DNA of 64,000 nt from Celerinatantimonas diazotrophica. Its GTDB lineage: Bacteria > Pseudomonadota > Gammaproteobacteria > Enterobacterales > Celerinatantimonadaceae. Below the pieces are notes generated by a model, which saw only the letters and a program-made list of their open reading frames with translations, was not told where the DNA came from and did not search any database. Of the stretch, positions 55,470-63,907 are shown in pieces; the first letter of the stretch is position 1; each line of letters opens with the position of its first letter. Location of the stretch: positions 107,520 to 171,519 of the forward strand of contig NZ_SMGD01000019.1 in NCBI RefSeq assembly GCF_004339545.1. The letters run 5' to 3'. The translations under genes were made by a program, and so were the position numbers.

Positions 55470-56288
55470 ATGGAGCAGAATACCCAACAATTGATTGATG
55501 ATTTGTTCGCCAAGCTCAAACAGGCTGAGCAACAAAATGGCCAACGCGATAGCGATGCCCAATCATTGATTGATAAACATCTGATCGCCCAGCCGAGTGC
55601 ACCTTACTATATGGCTCAAACCATGATTATTCAGCAAGCGACCATCAAACAGTTACAAAGCCAGGTGGAAGCACTTAACGCTCGCCAACAGCAAACGAGC
55701 CATAATAAGGAAGGGTTTCTGTCGGGATTATTTGGCCATAAACAGCAACAAGCTCCCAATAATGGGGGTTGGCAACAGCAACCGAATTATAACCAAAACG
55801 CCCAGCCTAATTATAACCAACCCCATTATAATCAACCTAGTGGTCCTAGTGGTGGTTTCGGCGGTTACTCCCGGACGGGAAGCTTCTTAGGCGGAGCACT
55901 ACAAACCGCTGCCGGGGTGGCAGGTGGCATGATGATCGGTAATTTGATGATGGATATGTTCTCAAGTCATCGTCCCGAGGAAATTGTTAACATCATGAAC
56001 GACAACCCAACGGATATGAACAACACCCCAGACATGGCCAATAACGGTTTTATGCCCGACAATAACAACATGCCAGATGCCAACTTTGATTCAGCCGACC
56101 CAAACAGCATGAATAATGCAGGATTTGATAACAATCAGTTTGCCGATACATCCAATGGGATGGATGATATGAACGATCCATTCAATAATGGTATGGACAG
56201 TAATTTTGATGGCGGTTATGACAACGGTTTCGATGACGACTCTTTTGGCGGCGGTGGTGGATTCGACGACAATAGTTTTTTTAGCTAA
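55470..56288 (+). CDS. DUF2076 protein with an Asn/Asp/Gly-rich tail
   Basis: The 272-residue protein opens with the DUF2076 domain (LIDDLFAKLKQAE to YYMAQTMIIQQATIKQLQSQVEAL, residues 5-75). A Q/N/P-rich linker with repeated NYNQ/HYNQ units (85-125) follows, then a glycine-rich hydrophobic segment (LGGALQTAAGVAGGMMIGNLMMD, about 140-165). The tail is low-complexity and rich in Asn, Asp, Met and Gly to the end. DUF2076 proteins are described as possible periplasmic ligand sensors, but no signal peptide is seen and function is unknown. The acidic tail could bind metal ions (speculative). GAGG precedes the ATG. Confidence 0.85.
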   Translation: MEQNTQQLIDDLFAKLKQAEQQNGQRDSDAQSLIDKHLIAQPSAPYYMAQTMIIQQATIKQLQSQVEALNARQQQTSHNKEGFLSGLFGHKQQQAPNNGGWQQQPNYNQNAQPNYNQPHYNQPSGPSGGFGGYSRTGSFLGGALQTAAGVAGGMMIGNLMMDMFSSHRPEEIVNIMNDNPTDMNNTPDMANNGFMPDNNNMPDANFDSADPNSMNNAGFDNNQFADTSNGMDDMNDPFNNGMDSNFDGGYDNGFDDDSFGGGGGFDDNSFFS

Positions 56289-56292
56289 TACC

Positions 56293-56318
56293 AACGCCGG
56301 CATTGCCGGCGTTTTTTA
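56293..56318 (+). terminator. Rho-independent terminator after the DUF2076 gene
   Basis: AACGCCGGC pairs perfectly with GCCGGCGTT around a three-base loop, followed by six T residues, five bases after the stop codon. Confidence 0.92.
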
Positions 56319-56384
56319 TCGACTGCAACGAAAAACTTGGCCTTCCGGAGCCAAGTTAGAGCCAATTTATCTGCGGCATTGCTA

Positions 56385-56984
56385 TTAATGCAACAAAGGA
56401 CGTTGAGCCACCATTTCCACCACATCAGCCATACCAGTGTGATAGATGCCCTCAACGATTTTTTTCTGTAATTGCCGACAGGTCATAAAATTTAAAGCGG
56501 AAAAATCCTGCTCCAGTTCAGATAGCTCGACTAACATTTCGCGCTTTTTGGGCCCGCCAGTTCCTAATTGTAACTGCCAGGGAGAATATGCTTGATAGAT
56601 AATTACGCCACCAGGGGCTAAATGTTCACACATTTGTTGGTGCACTTTGGTACGAATCGCCAACGGCAGGTGACAAAAGATCATCACCATCAAGTCGTAC
56701 TGTCCTTCAAATTGATAATCGGCCAAATCAGCAACGCTATAATCGAGCGAAACATGCTGCGCTTCGGCAAGATTGAGAGCTTTACTCTGCCCAGCAACGG
56801 AGCCATCCACCGCATGCACCTCATGGCCTAGGCGCGCCAAATAAACGCCGTTGCGTCCTTCGCCTTCACCAAGAGTTAATACACGCCGTGATTGATTCCC
56901 CAGCAATTGCATCTGTTCAACCAGAAACTGACTGGGTTCACACCCATAAACATAAATACTGTCTGAAAATCGCTCATCCCACAT
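56385..56984 (-). CDS. Class I SAM-dependent methyltransferase (TehB-like)
   Basis: This 199-residue protein begins MWDERFSDSIYVYGCEPSQFL, as in tellurite-resistance/thiopurine-like methyltransferases. SAM motif I is VLTLGEGEGRNGVYLARLGH (near 38-57) and motif II is HAVDGS. DLMVMIFCHLP follows as motif IV. AGAGGTGA precedes the ATG. It has no operon partner. The substrate cannot be named from the sequence. Confidence 0.88.
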   Translation of the reverse strand: MWDERFSDSIYVYGCEPSQFLVEQMQLLGNQSRRVLTLGEGEGRNGVYLARLGHEVHAVDGSVAGQSKALNLAEAQHVSLDYSVADLADYQFEGQYDLMVMIFCHLPLAIRTKVHQQMCEHLAPGGVIIYQAYSPWQLQLGTGGPKKREMLVELSELEQDFSALNFMTCRQLQKKIVEGIYHTGMADVVEMVAQRPLLH

Positions 56985-57108
56985 TGAATCACCTCTTTAT
57001 TTTAGAACTATCTAATATAGGGCATTCCAGAAAATCCAACAACTATCTTTACCCGTCTCCCAAAGCTGGCTATGGTAAAGGACCAACGCGATAAAAGGAT
57101 TTTTCGTC

Positions 57109-58068
57109 ATGAGCAGTTCATCTTCAGCCATTACTCATGCTTCAGAGCAGGCTTGGCTGAGTAACCCCATGGTTCGTTTAACACTGGCATTGATTGCCAC
57201 GTTGCTCTGGGGCAGCGCTTTTCCGTTGGTCAAACTCGGTTATAGTAGCCTGGCTATCGCTCATAATCAGCCCTTTATGCAACTGCTTTTTGCCGGATAT
57301 CGCTTTAGTGGTGCCGGATTATTACTGTTGATGCTCAGCAGTGTTATATATCGTACAACTTGGCAGTTTAGCTTTTCGAAATTGCGCTCGGTTGTCAAGG
57401 TCGGCAGCACTCAGACTCTGGCTCAATATATTTTCTTTTATATGGGGTTGGCACTAGCCAGCGGCATTTCCAGCGCCATTGTCGCCAGTGCAGCACCTTT
57501 TTTTCAGCTGATTATTGCTCATTTACTATTTGCCGATGATCGTTTATCGCGGCGTAAACTGTTCAGTGCCCTGCTGGGATTTTGTGGCATTGGCTTTTAC
57601 CATTTGATGGAACATGGTTGGGCATTTCATCTAGGCATTGGTGAGGGGCTCATGCTAATAGCGATGCTCTTTAGCGCCTACGGCAACATTTTAAATAAAC
57701 GCAATGTCAGCCGTGAACTTCCCGTTCTACCTCTGACTGCATGGCAAATGCTCTTTGGGGGTATGCTCCTGATCCTGATTGGCGCGAGTAAAGTTGGTTT
57801 TATGCCCTTTCAGTTTTCTTGGCATGCCAGCCTGTTATTGCTCTATTTATGCGGATTATCCGCCAGTGCATTTTTAATTTGGAATACGTTGATGGCGCAT
57901 AATCAGGTCAGTAAAGTGTCGATTTTTTTATTTTTGATCCCCATTTTCGGCGTTTCACTGTCGGCACTCATCTTAAATGAAGTGCTGCATTGGTATGTCA
58001 TTCCTGCTTTGATATTGATTATCATAGGTATCATTTTATCCAATCGCCCCCCGAAAACAGCGCCTTGA
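57109..58068 (+). CDS. EamA/DMT-family permease
   Basis: This 319-residue inner-membrane protein has ten predicted helices and two EamA repeats. LIATLLWGSAFPLVKLGY near residue 25 and SIFLFLIPIFGVSLSALILNE near 270 are typical. Members move metabolites, often amino acids, outward. It is a solitary gene between the methyltransferase and the Ugp-like operon, with no strong terminator in the 220 bases after it, although CCCTAAG/CTTAGGG-type arms occur at 58228-58271. Confidence 0.9.
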   Translation: MSSSSSAITHASEQAWLSNPMVRLTLALIATLLWGSAFPLVKLGYSSLAIAHNQPFMQLLFAGYRFSGAGLLLLMLSSVIYRTTWQFSFSKLRSVVKVGSTQTLAQYIFFYMGLALASGISSAIVASAAPFFQLIIAHLLFADDRLSRRKLFSALLGFCGIGFYHLMEHGWAFHLGIGEGLMLIAMLFSAYGNILNKRNVSRELPVLPLTAWQMLFGGMLLILIGASKVGFMPFQFSWHASLLLLYLCGLSASAFLIWNTLMAHNQVSKVSIFLFLIPIFGVSLSALILNEVLHWYVIPALILIIIGIILSNRPPKTAP

Positions 58069-58287
58069 GCCCCTATTCGCAATAAATAGCTAGCAGCCAT
58101 TAGCCGCGCGGTTCCTCATCGTTGACGAGGCGACACGACTTTAGCCTGTGCAGATGAGCCGATCCCTATGGCAAAAAGTTGCGAGTCAACGCTCAATCGG
58201 TCTGCCGAACTGAGTATGAAAAATGCCCCCTAAGAGCGCTGTGTGGGGAGAGATGCATTGCGCTTAGGGAGCAGATAGCACCAACGA

Positions 58288-59121
58288 TTATTTGATCCCA
58301 GAAAAACCAAAGCTGCGCATAAACTGCTTTTGAAACACTAAAAACGCAATCACCAATGGTGCACAGACCATCAATGTTCCCGAGCTTACTAATCCCCAAT
58401 CGCCACCTGATTCAGCACCCATTGCAAACGAAACCAAGCCAATCGTTAACAGCTGCTTGCTGGGGTCACTTAATACCATCAGAGGCCATAGATATTCATT
58501 CCAATGGTAGGTCACGCTCACCACTGCAAAGGCGAGCATCGCCGGGCGCGCCATCGGTAATAGCACATGCCAGATCACTTGCCACCAGCGAGCGCCTTCT
58601 AAAATAGCGGCCTCTTCGAGCTCTTTAGGCACATTTCTAAAGGTCTGGCGCATCAAGAAGACCCCAATTCCCGAGGCAAAATAAGGCAGCATCGCCCCGG
58701 TTAATGTGTCTAATAAGCCAATCGATTTTAACGTCAGCAGATTTGGCACCATCACCATTACGGGCATAATCATCATCTGCATTAAGAAGGCGTAAAACAA
58801 CAGTTGTTTCCCGGCGAACTCGTAATAAGCAAACACATAACCACAAATGGTAATGGCAACTAACTGAACCGCCAACGTACCAAAGGTGAAAAAGAGAGTG
58901 TTCAGATACAAACCAACCCAATCAGCACTACTCCAAGCTTCTTTAAAATGGTTAATAGAAAAAGCACCTGATGGGATCAGTGATGCCATCTTCGGCCCAA
59001 ACAGAGTCGGCCCGAAAGACGATTTAATCATCCATAAGATCGGTGCCAACCAGACAATCGCTAGCGCAATTAATAGTAGCGCCAGAATTCCCTTACTCAT
59101 GCGAGGCTTATTTGCGCTCAT
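58288..59121 (-). CDS. ugpE: Sugar/glycerol-3-phosphate ABC permease (UgpE-like)
   Basis: This 277-residue membrane permease has about six helices. The EAA loop reads ELEEAAILEGARWWQVIWHVLLPMARP (near 160-187), and the end AFLVFQKQFMRSFGFSGIK fits the MalG/UgpE class (RxFxxGLxxGAxK-type). The start overlaps the first permease by 14 bases. It is the last gene of the operon. Confidence 0.9.
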   Translation of the reverse strand: MSANKPRMSKGILALLLIALAIVWLAPILWMIKSSFGPTLFGPKMASLIPSGAFSINHFKEAWSSADWVGLYLNTLFFTFGTLAVQLVAITICGYVFAYYEFAGKQLLFYAFLMQMMIMPVMVMVPNLLTLKSIGLLDTLTGAMLPYFASGIGVFLMRQTFRNVPKELEEAAILEGARWWQVIWHVLLPMARPAMLAFAVVSVTYHWNEYLWPLMVLSDPSKQLLTIGLVSFAMGAESGGDWGLVSSGTLMVCAPLVIAFLVFQKQFMRSFGFSGIK

Positions 59122-59995
59122 AATATGTTCCTTTTTCCATCATCCGCAGATTAACCACCGTAATCACCATCATTACAATCAACAGGACAAAGGTCGCCGC
59201 AGATGCCTTGCCATAGTCATTAGTTTGAGTCGCGAGTTGAGTAATGTAATAGAGCAGCACGTTCGTTGACTGATTCGGCCCACCTTGGGTCATCACGGCT
59301 ACATGGTCAATCTGAGTGACGGCATAGATAAAGGCCACGATAACCACAAAATTTAAGGTCGGACGCAATAATGGCAGGGTGACAGACCAAAATATTTGCC
59401 AACGATTCGCCCCTTCCATACGTGCTGCCGCGATAATGTCGTTATCAATCGACTGTAATCCGGCTAAGAAAAACAACATGTAGTAACCGGTAAACTTCCA
59501 GATCCCAATCACCGCCAGCGAAATTAATGCTGAATTTTCCATCCCTAGATAGTTATTATTCATCCAGCCAAACAGCTGACTTAAATAGTAATCGAGCAGC
59601 CCCATTGACGGCAGATAAACAAATAAGAACAAGGTCGCCACACTCACTAATGGCAACACCATCGGCATAAAAATTGCCGCCCTAAGCCACTGATTAAAGC
59701 GAGTATTGGCTTGCAGGGCTAAAGCTAGCCCTAACGCCAGTAACAAACTGGGGATCATCGTCATGAGGATATACAAAAGATTGTTTAAACAGGCTTGCCA
59801 GAATACCGGGTCATGGAACAGTCGCAGGTAATTCCCCCATCCGACATAATGCACCTGACCGGCTAACCGGGTATCAAACAAACTATCATAGATAGAACGG
59901 AACACTGGCAAATAAGTAAATGACGCCAAAAAGATGAGCGTGGGAAACAATAATAGATAGGGACGGATACGCAAGCTCATAATCATCCTTTGCAA
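59108..59995 (-). CDS. ugpA: Sugar/glycerol-3-phosphate ABC permease (UgpA-like)
   Basis: This 295-residue permease of the MalF/UgpA class opens RIRPYLLLFPTLIFLASFTYLPVFRSIYDSLF. The EAA loop is DIIAAARMEGANRWQIFWSVTLPLLRP (near 185-212). It lies 34 bases after the binding-protein gene. Confidence 0.9.
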   Translation of the reverse strand: MQRMIMSLRIRPYLLLFPTLIFLASFTYLPVFRSIYDSLFDTRLAGQVHYVGWGNYLRLFHDPVFWQACLNNLLYILMTMIPSLLLALGLALALQANTRFNQWLRAAIFMPMVLPLVSVATLFLFVYLPSMGLLDYYLSQLFGWMNNNYLGMENSALISLAVIGIWKFTGYYMLFFLAGLQSIDNDIIAAARMEGANRWQIFWSVTLPLLRPTLNFVVIVAFIYAVTQIDHVAVMTQGGPNQSTNVLLYYITQLATQTNDYGKASAATFVLLIVMMVITVVNLRMMEKGTYYERK

Positions 59996-60029
59996 TTAAA
60001 AAGGGCAGAGGCTTCTGCCCTTAACCAAG

Positions 60030-61340
60030 TTATTGCTGATTTAACGCAGTTTCTCTCTGATATGGTGCTAAAATTTTATCGGCATTTTTCTGGGCAGTTG
60101 CTGCAACCTCTGCCGGCGATAAATCTTTATTACTAATCAGAGCCGCTACCTGATTTTCCATCGCCTGACGCACGGCAACGGTTTCATAAGTACTGTACCA
60201 AGGGTAAGCGTATTTCAGCTGCTCGAAAGCGACCTTCGCACTTGGGTGTTTGGCTAAGAATTGCTTCATTTTAGGTAAGTCATACGCTTTTTTGCGTGGC
60301 GCGAAATACCCGGTAAAACGAGACCATTCACCGTTGATTTTCGGGCTAGTCAAATAACGTAGTAACTGATAAGCCGCTTTTTTCTGCGCATCACTAATTC
60401 CTTTAAATGACACCAGTGAAGCACCTCCGATAATCACCCCTCGGCGGAATTTCTTCGGCAACATCGCCACCCCTAAGTGAAAAGACTTAGCGTGGTTACG
60501 AATAAAGGTCAGTGAACCGGTAGAGAGAATTGTCATACCTAATTTGCCAGAGAGGAACTGAGCATCAATCTGTTTTGAATCCAATACGCCTTCAGGCATA
60601 CTCTTATCTTTAAAGATAAGATCCTTATACAGATCGAGTGCACCGATGGTCGTCACCGAGTTGTAATAGACTTCCCCTGGATAATCGGGATTATTAAAAT
60701 TACCACCATTCGCATGCACCAAGGACGAAAGCACCCAAGCGCAGTAATCGTTATTCGTTGAAGGCAGCATAATGCCCCATTGACCATTTTGCCGAGAGGT
60801 TAACTTTCGAGCATCTTCACGCAGCTCTTTCCAAGTCTGTGGAGCGCCCTGAATTCCCGCTTTTTTGAATAAGTCTTTATTAAAATATAAAATTGGCGTG
60901 GAGTTCTGAAATGGCATCGCGTATGCCTTGCCATTGAACATGGCGTTTTTTTGCACGGCTTTAAAAAAGTTCTCTTTTAAAAAGGCCGTTGCATTTTTAT
61001 CCGGCCCATATTGAAACAGCTCACTCATTGGCAAAATTTCATGGTTGATAGCCAAATCAGTGGTGTAATTGGCTGACATGATCACCAGCGCTGGTGGTCG
61101 TCCAGCTTTAGCCGCCGCTTCGGCTTTTTGTTTGGTGGTATCATAACTACCGGTAAAAATAGGCCGAACCTTAATATCAGAATGCATCTGATTAAAATCT
61201 TTAATCAGCTGATTCATTTTAACGGTTAACTTACCATCAACGGGAGCGGGGAACATCATATCAATATGGGTAGTAGCCATGGCAGGCGCAGAGGAGCCCA
61301 GTGCGAATGCCGCAGCGATTAACATCTGTTTATTCATCAT
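60030..61340 (-). CDS. ugpB: Periplasmic binding protein, UgpB-like
   Basis: This 436-residue family-1 binding protein has a signal peptide (MNKQMLIAAAFALGSSAPAM, cleavage near residue 22). FQNSTPILYFNKDLFKKAG near 145, LSTGSLTFIRNHAK near 280 and GVIIGGASLVSFKG near 310 follow UgpB of E. coli. The FNSSTP and IIGGASL elements line the glycerol-3-phosphate/glycerophosphocholine pocket in UgpB. The ATG overlaps the ATPase stop (ATGATG), with AAGGA just upstream. Sugar transport is the alternative; the Pho box and phosphodiesterase favour a glycerol-phosphate substrate. Confidence 0.85.
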   Translation of the reverse strand: MMNKQMLIAAAFALGSSAPAMATTHIDMMFPAPVDGKLTVKMNQLIKDFNQMHSDIKVRPIFTGSYDTTKQKAEAAAKAGRPPALVIMSANYTTDLAINHEILPMSELFQYGPDKNATAFLKENFFKAVQKNAMFNGKAYAMPFQNSTPILYFNKDLFKKAGIQGAPQTWKELREDARKLTSRQNGQWGIMLPSTNNDYCAWVLSSLVHANGGNFNNPDYPGEVYYNSVTTIGALDLYKDLIFKDKSMPEGVLDSKQIDAQFLSGKLGMTILSTGSLTFIRNHAKSFHLGVAMLPKKFRRGVIIGGASLVSFKGISDAQKKAAYQLLRYLTSPKINGEWSRFTGYFAPRKKAYDLPKMKQFLAKHPSAKVAFEQLKYAYPWYSTYETVAVRQAMENQVAALISNKDLSPAEVAATAQKNADKILAPYQRETALNQQ

Positions 61341-62404
61341 AAATCCTTTATCGATAGGCGTTGCAGAGTATTAGCGCAAAACAGATGGATCCGCTGCGCC
61401 TGGAAATGACACGTCAGCGATTGCCCGATATCCGGAAGGATCGCTTCGTTATCACAAAAGAGTTGAACTGGACCAAAATCGGCACGAAGCGTTAATAAAC
61501 GAACATGCCCGAGTAGTTCTTGACGTTCAAAAATGCCACTAAACTGGTTACGACCATCATCACTTTCGCCCAAATGAATATGTTCCGGACGAAGCCCCAG
61601 CCAAATCGAATTCCGCTGAGAACTCACCGAGATCTGCCAGTTGGCAAAATGCAGCATGTGCTCAGCGACGCTTAGCTGCCAAGTATTCATACTGGGTGAA
61701 CCAATAAAGCGGGCAACAAAGAGGTTTTTCGGCGTTCGATAAAGCTCTTCGGGTGTGCCAACTTGCTGGATCTGGCCTTGATCAAGAACCACAATACGAT
61801 CAGCCATGGTCATCGCTTCAACTTGATCATGGGTGACATAAATTGTTGTAACTTGCAGCTGCTCGTGCATGGCCATAATGCCATCACGGACATCATGACG
61901 AAGTTTGGCATCTAAATTTGAAAGCGGCTCATCCATTAAAAAAAGCCGCGGATTACGCACAATCGCACGCGCCATCGCCACCCGCTGACGCTGCCCGCCA
62001 GAGAGTTCTTTAGGACGACGTTTCAGCAGCTCATCCAGTTGCAACATCGAAACTGTTTTCGCCACTAATTGCTTATTGTCTTTTAGTTTTTCACCTCGAA
62101 CTTTCATCCCGAAGGTGATGTTTTGTTCTACACTCATATGGGGAAATAGCGCATAGTTTTGGAAAATCATCGAAAAATTGCGCTCTCGAGGTGACTGGTG
62201 AGTAATATCCTGCTGGTCACAATAGATGTGTCCAGCTGAGACTTCTTCCAGTCCTGCGATGATACGTAACAAAGTTGATTTACCACATCCGGAAGCACCG
62301 ACTAACACCAGAAACTCACCATTTTCAATCTCTAGCGAAAGATTTTCGATGACCGGTTGGTCGGTATATTGTTTGTTAATCTGCTGAAGGTGTAACTGAC
62401 TCAT
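61337..62404 (-). CDS. ugpC: ABC importer ATPase (UgpC/MalK type)
   Basis: This 355-residue ATPase has Walker A GASGCGKST (near 38), signature LSGGQRQRVAMARAI (near 135), Walker B LFLMDEPLSNLDAK and a C-terminal TOBE regulatory domain (LGLRPEHIHLGE near 240). ATG 62404 is chosen: it overlaps the phosphodiesterase stop as ATGA, and the longer frame from 62482 would run 26 codons into that gene. It couples ATP hydrolysis to the UgpA/E pair. Confidence 0.92.
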   Translation of the reverse strand: MSQLHLQQINKQYTDQPVIENLSLEIENGEFLVLVGASGCGKSTLLRIIAGLEEVSAGHIYCDQQDITHQSPRERNFSMIFQNYALFPHMSVEQNITFGMKVRGEKLKDNKQLVAKTVSMLQLDELLKRRPKELSGGQRQRVAMARAIVRNPRLFLMDEPLSNLDAKLRHDVRDGIMAMHEQLQVTTIYVTHDQVEAMTMADRIVVLDQGQIQQVGTPEELYRTPKNLFVARFIGSPSMNTWQLSVAEHMLHFANWQISVSSQRNSIWLGLRPEHIHLGESDDGRNQFSGIFERQELLGHVRLLTLRADFGPVQLFCDNEAILPDIGQSLTCHFQAQRIHLFCANTLQRLSIKDL

Positions 62405-63216
62405 TTGCCACCTGTTCCATTGACCCAAGGAAAGCGTCGCACTCCCTGAAATAGCTGAAAATGATGCTGATAACTCACCCAACGATTGTCACCACTTAAG
62501 GAGTGCAACAAACATGAGGGCTGATCAAATTGGTAATATGGAGTTGCATCGTGTTGATAGACGGGGATCTGAATCGATGTTGCTGGCGCACTCATCACCA
62601 CGACATTGCGGTAAACAGTGGTCGTATAGCAATGGTTATGTCCGCAATAAATTCCTTCCAGATGCGGAAATTCTTCAGCAAAATCCAACAATTTTGTACC
62701 ATTGCGGCAATTGATCGGATCCATATGTGCTGAATTCAATGCCAGTGGGGGATGGTGCATAAAAATGGCGACTGGCAGGCGGGTCTGCGCAAGCTGCTCA
62801 GCGACCCAATCCAACGTAGATTGACTCAGTTGTCCATAGGTTTGACCTGGAACCGTTGAGTCGATAAACAGCAGCTGTCGCTTGCCCATATCAACCTGAT
62901 AGCGCACTTGGGCAGCACTCTCTAAAGGAGCACACAATGGCGCAAGATACTCTATAAATGATTCAGTTTTATCGTGATTACCGTTAATCAAATACAGAGG
63001 ATAGCGCGCATAACCGAGAATTTTGGCAGCCGCCTGGTACTGTTCGGCAGTACCATCATTGGTAATATCACCAGAAACCACAATCGCATCGAGCGGATCA
63101 ATGAGATGGTTCAATTGATGAATAATATCTGCATTGCACGCATTAACATCGACACTGTCATACAGTCGCTCGCCCAGAGCGACAAAGTGCATATCACTGA
63201 GTTGCGCAATTCTCAT
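62401..63216 (-). CDS. Cytosolic metallophosphoesterase, GpdQ/CpdA-like
   Basis: This 271-residue class III phosphodiesterase has all calcineurin-like metal motifs: LSDMHF (DxH, near 7-10), VVSGDITNDG (GDxxxxG, near 48), LINGNHDKTES (GNHD, near 78), MHHPPLA (near 155) and YCGHNHCYTT (GHxH, near 190). It resembles GpdQ (glycerophosphodiesterase) and CpdA (cAMP phosphodiesterase). As first gene of a Ugp-like operon behind a Pho box, hydrolysis of imported glycerophosphodiesters to glycerol-3-phosphate is the most likely job. It takes the place that the unrelated UgpQ holds in E. coli. Confidence 0.88.
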   Translation of the reverse strand: MRIAQLSDMHFVALGERLYDSVDVNACNADIIHQLNHLIDPLDAIVVSGDITNDGTAEQYQAAAKILGYARYPLYLINGNHDKTESFIEYLAPLCAPLESAAQVRYQVDMGKRQLLFIDSTVPGQTYGQLSQSTLDWVAEQLAQTRLPVAIFMHHPPLALNSAHMDPINCRNGTKLLDFAEEFPHLEGIYCGHNHCYTTTVYRNVVVMSAPATSIQIPVYQHDATPYYQFDQPSCLLHSLSGDNRWVSYQHHFQLFQGVRRFPWVNGTGGK

Positions 63217-63263
63217 AGTTGCCTGTCCACCTTGAATTCTGGCAACTAGGCTAGCGATGATTA

Positions 63264-63281
63264 ATGACAGTTACATGGCAG
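63264..63281 (-). promoter_or_regulatory. Pho box upstream of the phosphodiesterase-ugp operon
   Basis: On the minus strand the site reads CTGCCATGTAACTGTCAT: two 7-base half-sites split by four bases, one mismatch from the PhoB consensus repeats (CTGTCAT). It lies about 48 bases before the ATG at 63216. Control by phosphate starvation through PhoB follows from this match. Confidence 0.8.
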
Positions 63282-63352
63282 ATTATTTACAAATAGGTAA
63301 CACTAAATTACTAATTTTTTTATCAAAAATGGAGGGCGAGTTGATGAGAGGA

Positions 63353-63411
63353 GGGCTGCCGACCTAACTGCGAAATTAGGATTACAAAAAAGTAATGGAT
63401 GTCGACAGCCC
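63353..63411. ncRNA. Possible structured RNA element with a three-way junction
   Basis: GGGCTGCCGAC (63353-63363) pairs with GTCGACAGCCC (63401-63411), 10 of 11. Inside it are two further stems, CCTAA/TTAGG and ATTAC/GTAAT (A6 loop). This is a plausible three-way junction lying between the divergent Pho-box promoter and ogt. No known riboswitch or sRNA family is recognised, and the strand is undecided. The rest of 63217-63724 shows no convincing gene. Confidence 0.35.
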
Positions 63412-63724
63412 AACAAAGGTGATTGGGTTTGCACGCAATCGTCATATAGGATGCACATTTTTAACGATAAAAATCAAGATATAATACGTAATCCCAACGA
63501 ATGGTTGGCTATACTAACGATATTCAACAGAATGTCCACCGTTAAAAATAAATTTATCAATTTAAATTTTACGGCTAACAGGTTTTGCAGACAGCATCTT
63601 GATATTGCATCTAAATTGGCTATTGAGCACACATGTATTAAGTATTTTGAACCAATAACGAGCAAACAGCGACTATCGTTTATAGATAGGTGTTGTTATA
63701 GTGCGTACATCATCTATCGGCCTA

Positions 63725-63907
63725 ATGTGCATCCACTTGAATCACTGTCTGCTTAAAACCAAGATTGGCCCATTGGCATTAAGTGCATCCGCTGCGGGCT
63801 TGTCCCAAATTCGTTTTTACCAACCCTCTCAGTTACTGGACTTTACAGAGACGCATCACGATCCGATTCTCGAGCAAGCCTGTCAAGAATTAGAAGAATA
63901 CTTCTTA
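63725..63907 (+). pseudogene. ogt: O6-alkylguanine-DNA alkyltransferase (ogt), cut by a mobile element
   Basis: The frame from ATG 63725 reads LLKTKIGPLALSASAAGLSQIRFY and then DPILEQACQELEEYFLG, the N-terminal domain of Ogt/AdaB. The match ends exactly at TA 63906-63907, where an element with end GGGACTGTTGATCTTTG begins. About 60 residues remain out of about 160-170. The catalytic PCHRV cysteine would lie in the missing part, so the protein cannot repair DNA unless the element is lost. The 3' half should lie beyond the window on the far side of the element. Confidence 0.8.

Noticed and set aside
63451..63756. 101-codon plus-strand frame before ogt
   Set aside because: It overlaps the ogt start in another frame and shows no motif; the ogt reading is clearly the real one.
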